This document shows, piece after piece, positions 7,935 to 17,561 of a stretch of 50,517 bases of DNA (its first letter is position 1; each line of letters starts with the position of its first letter). The position numbers were made by a program, and so were the translations under genes. The stretch comes from Acidobacteriota bacterium (GTDB lineage Bacteria > Acidobacteriota > Blastocatellia > Pyrinomonadales > Pyrinomonadaceae). Below the pieces are notes generated by a model. It had not been told where the DNA came from. It did not search any database and saw only the letters and a list, made by a program, of their open reading frames with translations. The stretch spans positions 1 to 50,517 of the forward strand of contig QHXI01000061.1 of the NCBI GenBank assembly GCA_003222895.1, read 5' to 3'.

Positions 7935-9752
7935 ATGGAGTATTTTGTGTTCGGACTAAGTCCTCAACAAATATTTTTTCTCTTAATCCTGATCGCGGCG
8001 ATTGTGTTGTTCATTACCGAATGGATTCGCACGGACATCGTCGCCGTGATGATTGTGATCGCCTTGTATGCGACGCGGGTCCTGTCGGCGGAAGACGCGC
8101 TGTCAGGTTTTAGCAGCGAGCCGGCGATTGTTGTCGCTGGAATTTTTGTTTTGAGCGGTTCGCTGCACACGACCGGCTTCTCAGACACGATCGGACAATG
8201 GATCGGAAGACTCGCGGGCAGCAGCTTTAGCCGCGCGATCGCCGTCATCATGCCGTCAGTAGCGCTGCTGTCGGCGTTTACTCATCACGTTACCACCACA
8301 GCCGTCATGTTGCCGATCACGCTTGATCTTTCGCGCGAGAGGAATATTCCGGCGTCAAAACTCCTGATGCCGATGTCATTTGCGGCCTCGCTGGGAACCA
8401 CAATTACAATCATCGGCGCGCCGGCTTTTCTTATCGCGAGCACCACGTTACAGAAGTCAGCTCGCGCGGGGCTGGGAATCTTCTCGATTGCCCCGATCGG
8501 GCTGACGCTATCGTTGGCCGGAACACTTTTCATCCTTATGGTGGGAAGATTTTTGCTCCCGAATCGCACCGCTGCTGACGATCGAACCAGCCATTTTCGT
8601 TTGGAAGATTACTTGACGGAAATTGTGGTGACAAAGGATTCGGCCTTTATCGAAAAAACGATTTCTGAAATCGAAGAAGACAAAGACAAATTCAGGGTTC
8701 TGGGGTTGATTCGAAATCACCGCCGAATGCGCGCGCCGTATAAAGAAGAGCCGTTGAAGGTCGGCGATGTCCTGTTGGTGCGCATCACGCCCGAAGAGAT
8801 GGTTTCGATTCGCGAAGAACCGAATATTGAATTGCATCCGGTGAAACTCTATGGCGAAGGCAAGAAGAAGAAGACTGAAACAAACGGCGATGAAGAAACC
8901 GTCGAATTCGTTCAGGCGGTCGTCGCACCACGATCTGATTTGATCGGACGCACGTTGCGTCAGATGAACTTTCAGCGACGATACGGCGCGGTCGTGGTTG
9001 GCCTATGGCGCAAAGACGAGTGGTTGACTCAGGAGCTTGCGAAGACGAAATTGAAAGCGAACGACGTGTTGGTCCTGGAAGGCGACGCAGAATCGCTTAG
9101 CAACGCTGCGGAAGATCCGGCATTCCTGATGTTGGTTCCTTTTCACGGCGAAGCAAAGCCTCGCCGCAAGGCTTGGCTGGCTGGCCTCATCATGCTCGGT
9201 ACGATCCTGCTCGCGGCATTCAATGTGATGTCGATCGAGATGGCGGCCATCACTGGAGCAGTGGCGGTCGTGCTCACGGGCTGCATCGGTATCCGGCGGG
9301 CTTATGAATCGATCGATTCGCGCATCTTCGTCTTCATTGCCGGCGCGATTCCGCTCGGCGTCGCCATTCAGAAAACCGGAACCGCAACTTTGCTCGCTGG
9401 CTGGTTGCAAAAGGCGATCGGTGACTGGCCTCAGTTATCAATCTTGTTGGTTCTGTTTACGGTAGTCGCGGTGATCACTCAGTTCATGTCCGACGCCGCG
9501 ACGACTGCACTTTTTGCGCCAATCGCGGTGGCTTTGGCGCAAGCTTTGGGCCGCGCTCCAGAACCATTTGTGGTGACGGTGGCGATGGCCTCGGTCATCG
9601 CGTTTTTGACGCCGATCGGCCATCACGGAAACCTTTTGGTTTACGGCCCAGGACGCTATAAATTTTGGGATTTTGTGAAAGTCGGGACGCCTTTGACCGT
9701 CATTTGTGCACTGATTGTGGTGCTGCTCGCACCGCTGATCTGGCGCGGTTGA
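7935..9752 (+). CDS. SLC13/DASS-type sodium-anion transporter with TrkA-C (RCK_C) domains
   Basis: An integral inner-membrane protein of about 605 residues. The ATG at 7935 gives MEYFVFGLSP; a TTG nine bases upstream is the alternative, and neither has a strong Shine-Dalgarno. About five hydrophobic helices come first (residues 8-200), including a conserved HHVTTTAVMLPITLDL. Two soluble RCK_C-like modules follow (about 210-300 and 320-390; 'VGDVLLVRITPEEM' and 'KANDVLVLEGD'). A second membrane half then contains QFMSDAATTALFAPIAVALA and PIGHHGNLLVYGPG. Family members move dicarboxylates, sulfate or citrate, and RCK_C domains in them are thought to sense ligands. The true substrate is unknown. 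The gene converges with terC across a shared hairpin. Confidence 0.8.
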   Translation: MEYFVFGLSPQQIFFLLILIAAIVLFITEWIRTDIVAVMIVIALYATRVLSAEDALSGFSSEPAIVVAGIFVLSGSLHTTGFSDTIGQWIGRLAGSSFSRAIAVIMPSVALLSAFTHHVTTTAVMLPITLDLSRERNIPASKLLMPMSFAASLGTTITIIGAPAFLIASTTLQKSARAGLGIFSIAPIGLTLSLAGTLFILMVGRFLLPNRTAADDRTSHFRLEDYLTEIVVTKDSAFIEKTISEIEEDKDKFRVLGLIRNHRRMRAPYKEEPLKVGDVLLVRITPEEMVSIREEPNIELHPVKLYGEGKKKKTETNGDEETVEFVQAVVAPRSDLIGRTLRQMNFQRRYGAVVVGLWRKDEWLTQELAKTKLKANDVLVLEGDAESLSNAAEDPAFLMLVPFHGEAKPRRKAWLAGLIMLGTILLAAFNVMSIEMAAITGAVAVVLTGCIGIRRAYESIDSRIFVFIAGAIPLGVAIQKTGTATLLAGWLQKAIGDWPQLSILLVLFTVVAVITQFMSDAATTALFAPIAVALAQALGRAPEPFVVTVAMASVIAFLTPIGHHGNLLVYGPGRYKFWDFVKVGTPLTVICALIVVLLAPLIWRG

Positions 9753-9975
9753 AGTCCGATGTACTACTGAAGTGCAGTCAACATGATGCTTGACGATTTC
9801 GCGACCTGAGCGTTAGACTTTGGTCACTTACCAAGTAAATGGAACGCTGTACCCGCTGGCTCCTAATCACTTGGTTCTTGGCGGGCGAAGAATCAACACC
9901 GAGGTTCTCTACAGTTGAGGTAACTTAAGTACCGTTTCCAAAAAATGCTGCCGGAGCTTTCCGGCGCGCGCTCCG

Positions 9976-10016
9976 TCGCCCCGTAGGCAAAAGCCCTCGG
10001 GGCGATGTCGTTTTTA
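9976..10016. terminator. Bidirectional hairpin between convergent transporter and terC genes
   Basis: The arms TCGCCCCG (9976-9983) and CGGGGCGA (9998-10005) surround a smaller GGC-AAAA-GCC stem. On the plus strand TTTTTATTCTT follows at 10011. A second small hairpin (CCGGA-AAGC-TCCGG on the minus strand, 9951-9964), followed by TTTTTT, may serve terC. Confidence 0.6.
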
Positions 10017-11048
10017 TTCTTCCTCTTTTTTCCGGGCCTTCCGCGGCCAAACCAACGACGCCCAAACTGAGGTCAGGAGTACCACGAAAACGATCCCGAG
10101 CGCGATGCTCGTTGGAATGTGGTCCGCACCGCGAACTGCAGAGGCGACTGATTCGAATCCAACCGCATCAAACCCCGCCGCCAGCAGCTTCGTCAGCAGC
10201 GGCAACAACATTTTCACGCCGATGAATCCGAGCACGATGCCTAGTCCAGTTTTTAGATAATGGAATTTTTCGACGACGCCGGCGAGGAGAAAATAAAAAG
10301 TGCGGAGGCCCAGGATCGCGAAAACATTTGAAGTGTAAACAATGAATCGATCGGTCGTTACGCCGAAGATCGCCGGAATCGAATCGACCGCGAAAACGAG
10401 ATCCGTCACTTCCACGACGATCAGCACCAACAGCAACAATGTTCCGACCCGTTTCCCATCGACAACCGTAAAGAATTTTCTGCGCTCGTAATGCCGAACG
10501 ATCGGAACATGCCGCGTGACGAATCGCACGATCGGAGTGTTTTCCGGATCGACATCCGTATCGCCGCCGCTCAGCATCTTGATGCCGGTGTAAACCAAAA
10601 ATACGCCAAAGATGTAAATGATCCAGTGAAAGTGGTTGATTAGCGTCGTGCCCGCGAGAATCATCGTCACGCGCATCACCAGCGCGCCGAGCACCCCCCA
10701 ATAGAGCACGCGATGCTGGTACTTAGGCGGAACTTTGAAGTACGAAAACAGCAGCAGGAAGACAAAGAGGTTGTCGATCGACAGCGAAAGTTCGATCAGG
10801 TATCCGGTAAGAAACTCGAGTGCTTTCTGTGACCGCGCGGCTCCGAATAATTCATAGCCGAGGGGACCGAACAGCAGGCCCGCGAAAATAAGCGCAAGCG
10901 CGACCCATACCACGCTCCAGATGGCCGCGTTTTTGTAGCTGATTTCGTGAGGTTTGCGATTGAAAACACCCAGATCAATCGCCAGCATTATCAGAATGAA
11001 AAGACAGAAACCACCCCACGCTAGTGTCGAAGTCGCCAGCGAATGCAT
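10014..11048 (-). CDS. TerC/Alx family integral membrane protein
   Basis: A 344-residue polytopic protein with about nine hydrophobic helices. TerC signatures are present: LIELSLSIDNLFVFLLLFSY, then VFLVYTGIKMLSGGD, and VEVTDLVFAVDSIPAIFGV with paired acidic residues in the membrane. TerC/Alx/MeeY/YkoY proteins export Mn2+ or help load metal onto secreted proteins; that role is known for relatives and inferred here. I looked upstream for the yybP-ykoY manganese riboswitch that often precedes alx and did not recognise one. The upstream region instead holds a palindromic repeat (11079-11180). It is a single-gene unit facing away from the ppiD-like gene. Confidence 0.88.
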   Translation of the reverse strand: MHSLATSTLAWGGFCLFILIMLAIDLGVFNRKPHEISYKNAAIWSVVWVALALIFAGLLFGPLGYELFGAARSQKALEFLTGYLIELSLSIDNLFVFLLLFSYFKVPPKYQHRVLYWGVLGALVMRVTMILAGTTLINHFHWIIYIFGVFLVYTGIKMLSGGDTDVDPENTPIVRFVTRHVPIVRHYERRKFFTVVDGKRVGTLLLLVLIVVEVTDLVFAVDSIPAIFGVTTDRFIVYTSNVFAILGLRTFYFLLAGVVEKFHYLKTGLGIVLGFIGVKMLLPLLTKLLAAGFDAVGFESVASAVRGADHIPTSIALGIVFVVLLTSVWASLVWPRKARKKEEE

Positions 11049-11078
11049 CTGCTCTCTAAAATATCATTCCCTACGCCA

Positions 11079-11180
11079 GTGTCAGAAGCCCGACCGTGAG
11101 GAAGGGCGGCTTGATCAAGTTCTTCATCCAAGGTTTGTGACAGCTCTAGTTGCCCTTGCTCTCGCGCGGGCTTCTGATAC
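11079..11180. repeat. Palindromic intergenic element, GTGTCAGAAGCCCG type
   Basis: Left arm GTGTCAGAAGCCCG (from 11079) and right arm CGGGCTTCTGATAC (to 11180) are inverted and extend imperfectly inward (GTGAGGAAGGGC against GCCCTTGCTCTC), with about 45 bases between. The GTGTCAG end is shared with the three elements at 14333, 23893 and 36079. It sits in the divergent spacer between terC and the ppiD-like gene. Confidence 0.75.
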
Positions 11181-11257
11181 TTCGCCCGCGGTTGCAGGCC
11201 TCGCCGTGCTCATTTAGAATTTGTCGTTTCAGACCAATGCAGTAAAGGTATCTATAC

Positions 11258-13285
11258 ATGCTCAAACAACTCAGCCGGTTCGAACGCACCAGCAAAGTCC
11301 TGATTCTCGGGTTCGTGGCGCTAATGGCCGTTAGTCTTGTCCTTTTCTTCAGACCTAACAGCGGCCAGTCTGGGATCGAGCCTACCAAGAGCGCCGAAGT
11401 GCTTGCTACAGTCGGCGGCGAGGACATTACCGCCGGAGAATTCGCGACGCAAAAGCAGAACATCCAGATGCAGTTAGCTCGCTTTGGCGGTCAAATCAGC
11501 CTGGCCCAAATGGGCTATACAGACGACAAGATTCTCGACGGACTGATTCAGCGAAAAGTTGCCTTGCTGGAAGCGAGACGCCTCGGTTTTGACGCGTCGC
11601 TGGCGGAAGTCAACGAACGGATTCGCAAAAACTTCAGCGACGCGGCAGGTAAGCTGACGCTGCTTGATGCGTCGGGAAAGCTCGATATGGCCAAGTATGA
11701 GCAGCGCGTCGGCGATGTCGCGGCATTCGAGCGCGGCGTCGCTGAAGACATCGCGCGCGAGAAACTGGAAGCGTTCGTAGCGGCCAGCGTGCGCGTCTCG
11801 GAAGAAGATGTTCAAAGTGAGTTCAAACGAAAGAACACGACGTTCGATCTCAGTTACGTCATTGTTTCGCCGACCAAAGTCGCCGAGAAAATTCAACCTA
11901 CCGACGATGAGTTGAAGGCTTACTACGACAAGCACAAAATTGACTACAACATCCTGATGCCGCAGAAAAAGATCAAATACGTCTTCATCGATCAGGACAA
12001 GTCCGGCGCCAAGCTGCAAATTACCGATAAAGAACTTCACGATGAGTACGACAACCTTCAGCCGCAATACAAACAAGCGGGCGTGAAAGTTCAGCAGATT
12101 GTTCTGAAGATCGCGCGCGAAGATCTGGATGCGACCGTTAAGGCTAAGGCCGACGGACTGGTGACGAAAGCGCGCGGTACCTCGGGTAACGCGACCGAAC
12201 AGGCCTTTTCAGATTTAGCCAAAGGTAATTCCGAGGATCCTGCCACCGCGAAAAACGGTGGCTTGGTAAACGGCATAGTTAAGAAGAATCCCAACAAGAC
12301 GGACGATCCTTATCAGCAGGTGCTCGACCTGCAGCCGGGTGAAATTACCGACCCAATCAAATACAAGAACGCTTATTACATTCTGCGTCGCGGCGATTCA
12401 GTGCCAAAAACTTTCGAAGATGCAAAGCCGGAGCTGCTCGTGTCGCTGCGCAATCGCCGTGGCTACACCGTCGCTCAAAAACTCGCGCAGAAGGCCGAAG
12501 GTCGTTTGAAGGAAACGAAAGACCCGCAGAAGGTCGCCCAGGAGCTCGCCGCTGAAGCGAATATGACCGCGGCCGACATGGTGCGCGAAACACCCTACGT
12601 CAAACCGGGTGACGAGATCCCGAACATCGGCAGCTCTCAGCAATTCGAGGAGGCGATTGCGCCGCTGAGTAAAGCCAACGACATTGGCGAACGCGTCGGA
12701 ATCAAAAATGGTTTTGCGGTACCCATGCTGGTCGATCAGAAACCGCCGCGCATTCCCGATTTTGACGAAGTCAAAGACAAAGTTGTCAAAGCGGTGAAGG
12801 ACGAAAAAGCAAACAACCAGCTCGAGCAGAAAGCAAAAGATCTGATCGCCGCCGCGAAAACTCCCGGTGAATTGAAGGCTGCTGCCGAGCGAATGGGTTT
12901 AGAAGCGAAGGCCGAAGCGAATTACAAATTGAGCACGCCGCTCGGCGAAGCCGGATCCAGCGTGCTCATCGACGATCCTTTGTACGCAGCGAAAACCGGA
13001 GACGTCCTGCAAACGCCGATCTTTCTGAATCAGAACTATCTGGTTATCGGTGTCAACAAAAAGACCGACGCAGACTTGACTGAGTTCGCGAAGCAGCGCG
13101 AGTCGCTCATGCAACAGGCGCTGACCGAGCGCAAGAACCAGGTCTTCGAAGATTATTTGACGGCCGTGAAGACGCGGATGGAGCAAGCTGGGAACATCAA
13201 GATTTACAAGGACGTGTTCGACACGATTCAGGAAGACGAGCCGCAAGCACTGCCACCGCGCCGGCCGCTGCCGATCACAAAGTGA
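11258..13285 (+). CDS. PpiD/SurA-like membrane-anchored peptidyl-prolyl isomerase and chaperone
   Basis: A 675-residue protein. A short cytoplasmic tail (MLKQLSRFERTSK) and one transmembrane helix (VLILGFVALMAVSLVLFF, residues 14-31) anchor a large periplasmic part, as in PpiD. A SurA_N-like helical chaperone region follows (VATQKQ-type helices, then VNERIRKNFSDAAG). A parvulin domain lies at about residues 270-380: VKVQQIVLKIA, then AFSDLAKGNSEDPATAKNGG and LQPGEITDPIKYKNAYYILR. A second helical region ends in a Pro-rich tail (ALPPRRPLPITK). The likely job is folding outer-membrane and secreted proteins as they leave the Sec channel. AAAGG about 10 bases before the ATG supports the start. 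It converges, four bases apart, with the radical SAM gene. Confidence 0.85.
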   Translation: MLKQLSRFERTSKVLILGFVALMAVSLVLFFRPNSGQSGIEPTKSAEVLATVGGEDITAGEFATQKQNIQMQLARFGGQISLAQMGYTDDKILDGLIQRKVALLEARRLGFDASLAEVNERIRKNFSDAAGKLTLLDASGKLDMAKYEQRVGDVAAFERGVAEDIAREKLEAFVAASVRVSEEDVQSEFKRKNTTFDLSYVIVSPTKVAEKIQPTDDELKAYYDKHKIDYNILMPQKKIKYVFIDQDKSGAKLQITDKELHDEYDNLQPQYKQAGVKVQQIVLKIAREDLDATVKAKADGLVTKARGTSGNATEQAFSDLAKGNSEDPATAKNGGLVNGIVKKNPNKTDDPYQQVLDLQPGEITDPIKYKNAYYILRRGDSVPKTFEDAKPELLVSLRNRRGYTVAQKLAQKAEGRLKETKDPQKVAQELAAEANMTAADMVRETPYVKPGDEIPNIGSSQQFEEAIAPLSKANDIGERVGIKNGFAVPMLVDQKPPRIPDFDEVKDKVVKAVKDEKANNQLEQKAKDLIAAAKTPGELKAAAERMGLEAKAEANYKLSTPLGEAGSSVLIDDPLYAAKTGDVLQTPIFLNQNYLVIGVNKKTDADLTEFAKQRESLMQQALTERKNQVFEDYLTAVKTRMEQAGNIKIYKDVFDTIQEDEPQALPPRRPLPITK

Positions 13286-13288
13286 GGA

Positions 13289-14320
13289 TTACTGAAAATC
13301 TCGCACGTCGCGAAAGGGCGTCTCGGAATCGTTGAAATCGGGACGATAGTAAAACGCGGCGCCGTCATATTCCTGCATCCAGCCGTTTTCGATTCCGAAC
13401 TCTTCAAGCGCGGAAGCTGCGCGCATCCATTCTGATTCGCTGATGCGACGCGACAGCAAAGCGAACCGCGCGTTCGTGCCGGCTACGTTCGTTGGATAGT
13501 ATTGGGCCATCAGCGAGACAGCGACACGCGGGCTCAGATCGTCGCGGATCCACTTAAGAGACTCACGCAAGCCGCCGATATCATTCGGCAGGACGAGCAG
13601 GCGAATCACCAGCCCGCGTTTCAATAATCCCGCTTGGTCGTAAACCAGCTCATCGCTCATCTGACGATACATCTCGGCGAGCGCCGCGCGCGAAACCGAC
13701 GCGTAGCTGCGAACCTTTGAATACAGAAATCCCGCTTCGTCTTCGGCGTATTTCAAATCAGGCAAGTAAACGTCGACGATGCCGTCAAGCAGCCTCAGCA
13801 CCTCAAGGGAATCGTACGCGTTCGTGTTGTAAACGATCGGCAAGTGCAACCCTTTTTCGGCGGCGATCAAGATTGCCCGGGCCATCTGCGGCGCAAAGTG
13901 CGTGGGCGAAACAAAATTGATGTTGTGACAACCGCGCGCTTGCAGCTCGAGCATCATCTCGGCCAGGCGCTCATGCGTTACCTGATTTTTGATTTGCTCC
14001 TTGTGCGCCTGGGAAATTTGATAGTTCTGGCAGTAGACGCACCGCAGGTTGCAGTTACCGAAGAAGACGTTTCCCGCGCCGCGCGCGCCGGCGAGCGGGG
14101 GCTCTTCGCCAAAATGCGCCGTGTAAGAAGACACGATTGGCAGCCGCCCCGAATAGCAGGCGGCAATCTCATCTTTCAATCTGTTGTTGAGACAATCGCG
14201 AGGACAGACCGTGCATCGTTCGAGGAGGCCTTCGAGTGATTCGACGCGCCGCTTCAATTCGCCTGATGCCAGCAGACGAACGTATGAAGCTTCATGATGT
14301 ATTAACTCATCGCTCATCAC
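13289..14320 (-). CDS. PflX-like radical SAM protein (pyruvate formate-lyase activase homologue)
   Basis: A 343-residue protein. Two cysteine groups are visible: CTVCPRDCLNN with a further Cys near residue 55 (AACYSG), and the radical SAM signature CNLRCVYC (CX3CX2C) at about residues 93-100, which binds the 4Fe-4S cluster that cleaves S-adenosylmethionine. NFVSPTHFAPQ and IVDVYLPDLKYAE match the COG1313 'PflX' group. These proteins are not proven activases and their substrate is unknown. No glycyl-radical enzyme is nearby. The start is a GTG at 14320 directly followed by an in-frame ATG (14317). Transcription starts from the side where a palindromic repeat separates it from the DUF2721 gene. 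Confidence 0.78.
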   Translation of the reverse strand: MMSDELIHHEASYVRLLASGELKRRVESLEGLLERCTVCPRDCLNNRLKDEIAACYSGRLPIVSSYTAHFGEEPPLAGARGAGNVFFGNCNLRCVYCQNYQISQAHKEQIKNQVTHERLAEMMLELQARGCHNINFVSPTHFAPQMARAILIAAEKGLHLPIVYNTNAYDSLEVLRLLDGIVDVYLPDLKYAEDEAGFLYSKVRSYASVSRAALAEMYRQMSDELVYDQAGLLKRGLVIRLLVLPNDIGGLRESLKWIRDDLSPRVAVSLMAQYYPTNVAGTNARFALLSRRISESEWMRAASALEEFGIENGWMQEYDGAAFYYRPDFNDSETPFRDVRDFQ

Positions 14321-14332
14321 TCGTTCACTTTC

Positions 14333-14415
14333 GTGTCAGTACCGCGAGCGGTAGCGACCGGATCAAAAACGCGTCCGCGCATGATCCACCTCGCTACCGC
14401 TCGGAGTTCTGACAC
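14333..14415. repeat. Palindromic element, GTGTCAG/GAGCGGTAGCGACCGGATC family, copy 1
   Basis: It starts GTGTCAGTACCGCGAGCGG at 14333 and ends CGGAGTTCTGACAC at 14415. The inner arms GAGCGGTAGCGACCGGATCA and TGATCCACCTCGCTACCGCTC are imperfect inverted repeats around a spacer of about 20 bases. It lies between the PflX-like and DUF2721 genes and closely matches copies at 23893 and 36079. Confidence 0.9.
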
Positions 14416-14418
14416 GGT

Positions 14419-14991
14419 TTACTCATCGCTCTTCTTCCTGAAATGCACGTAATGCGTTTTGTGCTGTTCGACCAATTCTTTAGGAACCGCGCGCTTCGTG
14501 GTCCGCCAGATGAAATCCATTTCCGAATGTGTTGTGCTCAACGCCAGGCGCGCTTCAAAAACCAAGAGCATGCTGCCGTAAAACAAAAACAGCGCGCCCA
14601 AAAGTCCCATAACCACGGGAACCCATGCGCCGCGTGCGCCCGTCGATAAACCACGAGCATAAAAGAAAGCCACACCGCCAATTGCCACACTGGTCGCTAC
14701 GAAAATTCCGACCGCCAGATAAAAAGTTGTGAGGGCACGCTGCAAGAGCCGCGAACGGCTGGTGAGCTTATCGAGCTGATCGTAGAACATCGCGCTCTCT
14801 TCTTCGAAAAACTCTGCCGGTTTTTCTTCGCTGGTCAGACTCCGCAAACGATCTGAAAGCGCGCGCACGCGATCGACTACGCGGCCGAGTCGCGTCGATG
14901 TCGAAAGGATCATCGTGCCGCTGGCTGAGATCAGGACCGCCGGCGTGATCATCGCGGTCAACACCGCGAGCGATGAAGTCAAACCGTCCAT
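14419..14991 (-). CDS. DUF2721 family membrane protein
   Basis: A 190-residue protein with three hydrophobic helices: near the N-terminus (LTAMITPAVLISASGTMIL), mid-protein (FYLAVGIFVATSVAIGGVAF) and C-terminal (PVVMGLLGALFLFYGSMLLV). Between the first two is a charged segment with the order RLGRVVDRVRALSDRLR, the conserved region of DUF2721 as I recall it. The helical topology suggests an inner-membrane protein; no function is known for the family. The stop lies only a few bases from the repeat element at 14333-14415, so the repeat forms its 3' trailer. The gene is downstream of topA on the same strand with a 65-base spacer. Confidence 0.72.
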   Translation of the reverse strand: MDGLTSSLAVLTAMITPAVLISASGTMILSTSTRLGRVVDRVRALSDRLRSLTSEEKPAEFFEEESAMFYDQLDKLTSRSRLLQRALTTFYLAVGIFVATSVAIGGVAFFYARGLSTGARGAWVPVVMGLLGALFLFYGSMLLVFEARLALSTTHSEMDFIWRTTKRAVPKELVEQHKTHYVHFRKKSDE

Positions 14992-15056
14992 GTTTGAAGG
15001 GTTATTCTAGCTATTGGCGGCGAGGACGGCCAATGGCTGAAGGTCGTCGCGAGATT

Positions 15057-17561
15057 TTAGGCCGCTCGCTTCTCTGGTGCGGGTTGCTCGGGTTTCGGTG
15101 GCGGCATCAGGTCGCTCTTGTATCCGCATTCTTCATCTGCACAGCGCCGTGTGGTGCCTTTCTTGGTAGTCTTTTCTAACAAAAAAGGCTTGTCGCACTG
15201 CGGACACTTTTCTGCCACCGGCTTATCCCAGAAAACGGTTTCGCATTTCGGATAATTCGCACAGCCGTAGAAAACTTTTCCGCGACGCGATTTCTTCACC
15301 ACGATTTCACCGCCACAGCCGGGACGCGGACACTTCACGCCAATAGTTTCCTGCTTGATGTATTTGCACTTGGGATAATTCGAGCAGGAAATGAATTCGC
15401 CGAATCGACCCTGCCGCCTTACGAGTTGAGCGTCGTCAACCGGACATTTTTCATCGAGTGGTACAGGCGGCGCTTTGATCTTACCGCTTTTTGAAATCTT
15501 TCGAATGTTGCGACACTCGGGATAGCCCGAGCACCCGTAGAATGGCCCGAATCGGCCGCGCTTCAACTGCATCTGCTTGCCGCAGAGTTCACAGGCTTCG
15601 ATCTCTTCCTCGCCATCCGATCCCGCGGAGTTCGCTTCCTGGGTCGCGACCGGCTCGGCATCGCGGGTCGCGCCGCAGTTGTTGCACTTCAGATATTTTC
15701 CAAAGCGCCCGAGCTTCTGCACCATGCCCGGCGTATTGCACTTGAGACAAACCTCGTCGGTCGGAGTTTCCTTCTCTTTAATATCCTTCGCGTACTTTTG
15801 AAACTTGCTCAGGTCATCCTTGAACTTGTTGTAGAATTCGTGCAGCGCATCGGTCCACTTGAGCTTGCCCTCTTCTATTTCATCCAGTTCTTCTTCCATC
15901 CGCGCGGTGTAAGTTTCGTTAAAGAGATCGTCAAAACCGCCCTCGATCAAAACATCATTGACGGTCTTTCCAAGCGCGGTCGGATGAAAACGCCCGTCTT
16001 TCTTCTCGACGTATTCGCGATCCTGAATCGTCGTCATGATGGCCGCATAAGTTGACGGCCGGCCGATACCTTTCTCTTCGAGAGCTTTCACCAAAGTCGC
16101 TTCGGTATAACGCGGTGGCGGTTCAGTAAAATGCTGTTCGGGATCGATCTTGTTCAGCGCGAGCGTCTCGCCTTTCGTCACCAGTGGCAACGTGCGCTCA
16201 TCTTCGTCGTCTTCGGCTGGCTTCTCGTCACGGCCTTCCTGATAAATTTTCAGGAAACCATCGAACTTCTGCACCGATCCGGTCGCACGAAAGGCGAAGC
16301 GGCCGGCCTTAATATCGATCGTCGTCTGATCGAAGAGCGCAGGCATCATTTGCGATGCGACGAAGCGCTGCCAGATCAAGCGATAGAGTTTCAATTCTTC
16401 GGGCTTTAAATATTTCGCGAGTGAATCAGGCGTGCGAGTGACGTCCGTCGGACGAATCGCTTCGTGCGCATCCTGAGCACCCTTCTTCGAGCGATAATGC
16501 ACCGCCGTCTCGGGAAGATAGTTGGCACCGTATTGCTGGTTAATAAATCCGCGGACTTCGCCCAGCGCCGCTTCGCCGACGCGAGTTGAGTCGGTGCGCA
16601 TGTAAGTGATTAAGCCAACCGAACCTTCAGCGCCAATCTCGACACCTTCATAGAGGTGCTGGGCGATCATCATCGTGCGCTTCACGGGAAAGCCGAGTTT
16701 GCGCGAAGCTTCCTGCTGCATTTTTGAAGTGATGAAAGGCGGAACCGGATTTCGCTTGCGCTCTTTGGTCGTAACTTCATCGACAATGAACGTTTGCTGC
16801 TTCGCTTCCCCGACGATTTCGTTTGCCTGCGCGTCATTGCCAATCAGAATGTCAGTCTTCTTGAGATCCTGGTCAAACCCGCTGGTCTTAACCGTGTGTT
16901 CGCCTACCTTCAGCAAACGCGCGTCGAACGCCGGCGGCTGCTTGCCGGCAACATTTGCCGCGATAGTCCAGTACTCGGTTTTCTTGAACGCTTCGATTTC
17001 GCGTTCGCGCTCGACGACCATGCGCAGCGCGACCGATTGCACGCGGCCGGCACTCAAACGACCACCGACTGTGCGACACAACAACGGCGAAACTTTATAT
17101 CCGACCAGACGATCGAGAATGCGACGAGCCTGCTGCGCGTCGACCAGATTTTCGTCGATCTGTTTCGGATGCTCGAACGCTTCCTGGACTGCGCGCTTGG
17201 TGATCTCATTGAACATCACGCGAAACGCCGGCTTGGCCGGTTTCTTCGGCACGATCTCTTCCGCGAGATGCTGGCAAATCGCTTCGCCTTCGCGATCCGG
17301 GTCAGCGGCCAGATAAATCGCGTCGGCTTCTTTCGCAGTCTTTTTCAGATCGGCAACGATTTTTTTGTTGTTCCGCTTTTTCGTATCAGGAATGACTTCG
17401 TATTCGGGCGCGAAATTATTCTGGACGTCGACGCCCAGGCCTTTCGAAGGCAGATCCTTGATATGCCCGATCGAGGCCTTCACGATAAAGTCCTTGCCGA
17501 GATATTTATTGATCGTTTTCGCCTTGGCGGGCGATTCGACGATTACGAGATTCTTTGCCAT
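15057..17561 (-). CDS. topA: DNA topoisomerase I (type IA)
   Basis: An 834-residue protein that relaxes negative supercoils by passing one strand through a transient 5'-phosphotyrosine break. The N-terminal Toprim domain reads KNLVIVESPAKAKTINKYLG, with acidic AADPDREGEAIC. The active-site Tyr is in SVGLITYMRTDSTR at about residue 310. Five C4 zinc ribbons follow in the last 230 residues (CLKC...CNNC, CELC...CSGYPEC, CPVDD...CSNYPKC, CPRPGCGG...CANYPKC, CPQC...CADEEC). The second-ribbon 'GRFGPFYGCSGYPEC' type is common in TopA. It lies in the dprA-topA neighbourhood typical of many bacteria, here interrupted by a small plus-strand gene. The ATG at 17561 begins the expected MAKNLVIVESPAKAKT. 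Confidence 0.97.
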   Translation of the reverse strand: MAKNLVIVESPAKAKTINKYLGKDFIVKASIGHIKDLPSKGLGVDVQNNFAPEYEVIPDTKKRNNKKIVADLKKTAKEADAIYLAADPDREGEAICQHLAEEIVPKKPAKPAFRVMFNEITKRAVQEAFEHPKQIDENLVDAQQARRILDRLVGYKVSPLLCRTVGGRLSAGRVQSVALRMVVEREREIEAFKKTEYWTIAANVAGKQPPAFDARLLKVGEHTVKTSGFDQDLKKTDILIGNDAQANEIVGEAKQQTFIVDEVTTKERKRNPVPPFITSKMQQEASRKLGFPVKRTMMIAQHLYEGVEIGAEGSVGLITYMRTDSTRVGEAALGEVRGFINQQYGANYLPETAVHYRSKKGAQDAHEAIRPTDVTRTPDSLAKYLKPEELKLYRLIWQRFVASQMMPALFDQTTIDIKAGRFAFRATGSVQKFDGFLKIYQEGRDEKPAEDDEDERTLPLVTKGETLALNKIDPEQHFTEPPPRYTEATLVKALEEKGIGRPSTYAAIMTTIQDREYVEKKDGRFHPTALGKTVNDVLIEGGFDDLFNETYTARMEEELDEIEEGKLKWTDALHEFYNKFKDDLSKFQKYAKDIKEKETPTDEVCLKCNTPGMVQKLGRFGKYLKCNNCGATRDAEPVATQEANSAGSDGEEEIEACELCGKQMQLKRGRFGPFYGCSGYPECRNIRKISKSGKIKAPPVPLDEKCPVDDAQLVRRQGRFGEFISCSNYPKCKYIKQETIGVKCPRPGCGGEIVVKKSRRGKVFYGCANYPKCETVFWDKPVAEKCPQCDKPFLLEKTTKKGTTRRCADEECGYKSDLMPPPKPEQPAPEKRAA

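Noticed and set aside
11049-11257. yybP-ykoY (Mn2+) riboswitch upstream of terC
   Set aside because: The region is a GTGTCAGAAGCCCG palindromic element and I could not find the conserved riboswitch loop sequences in it.
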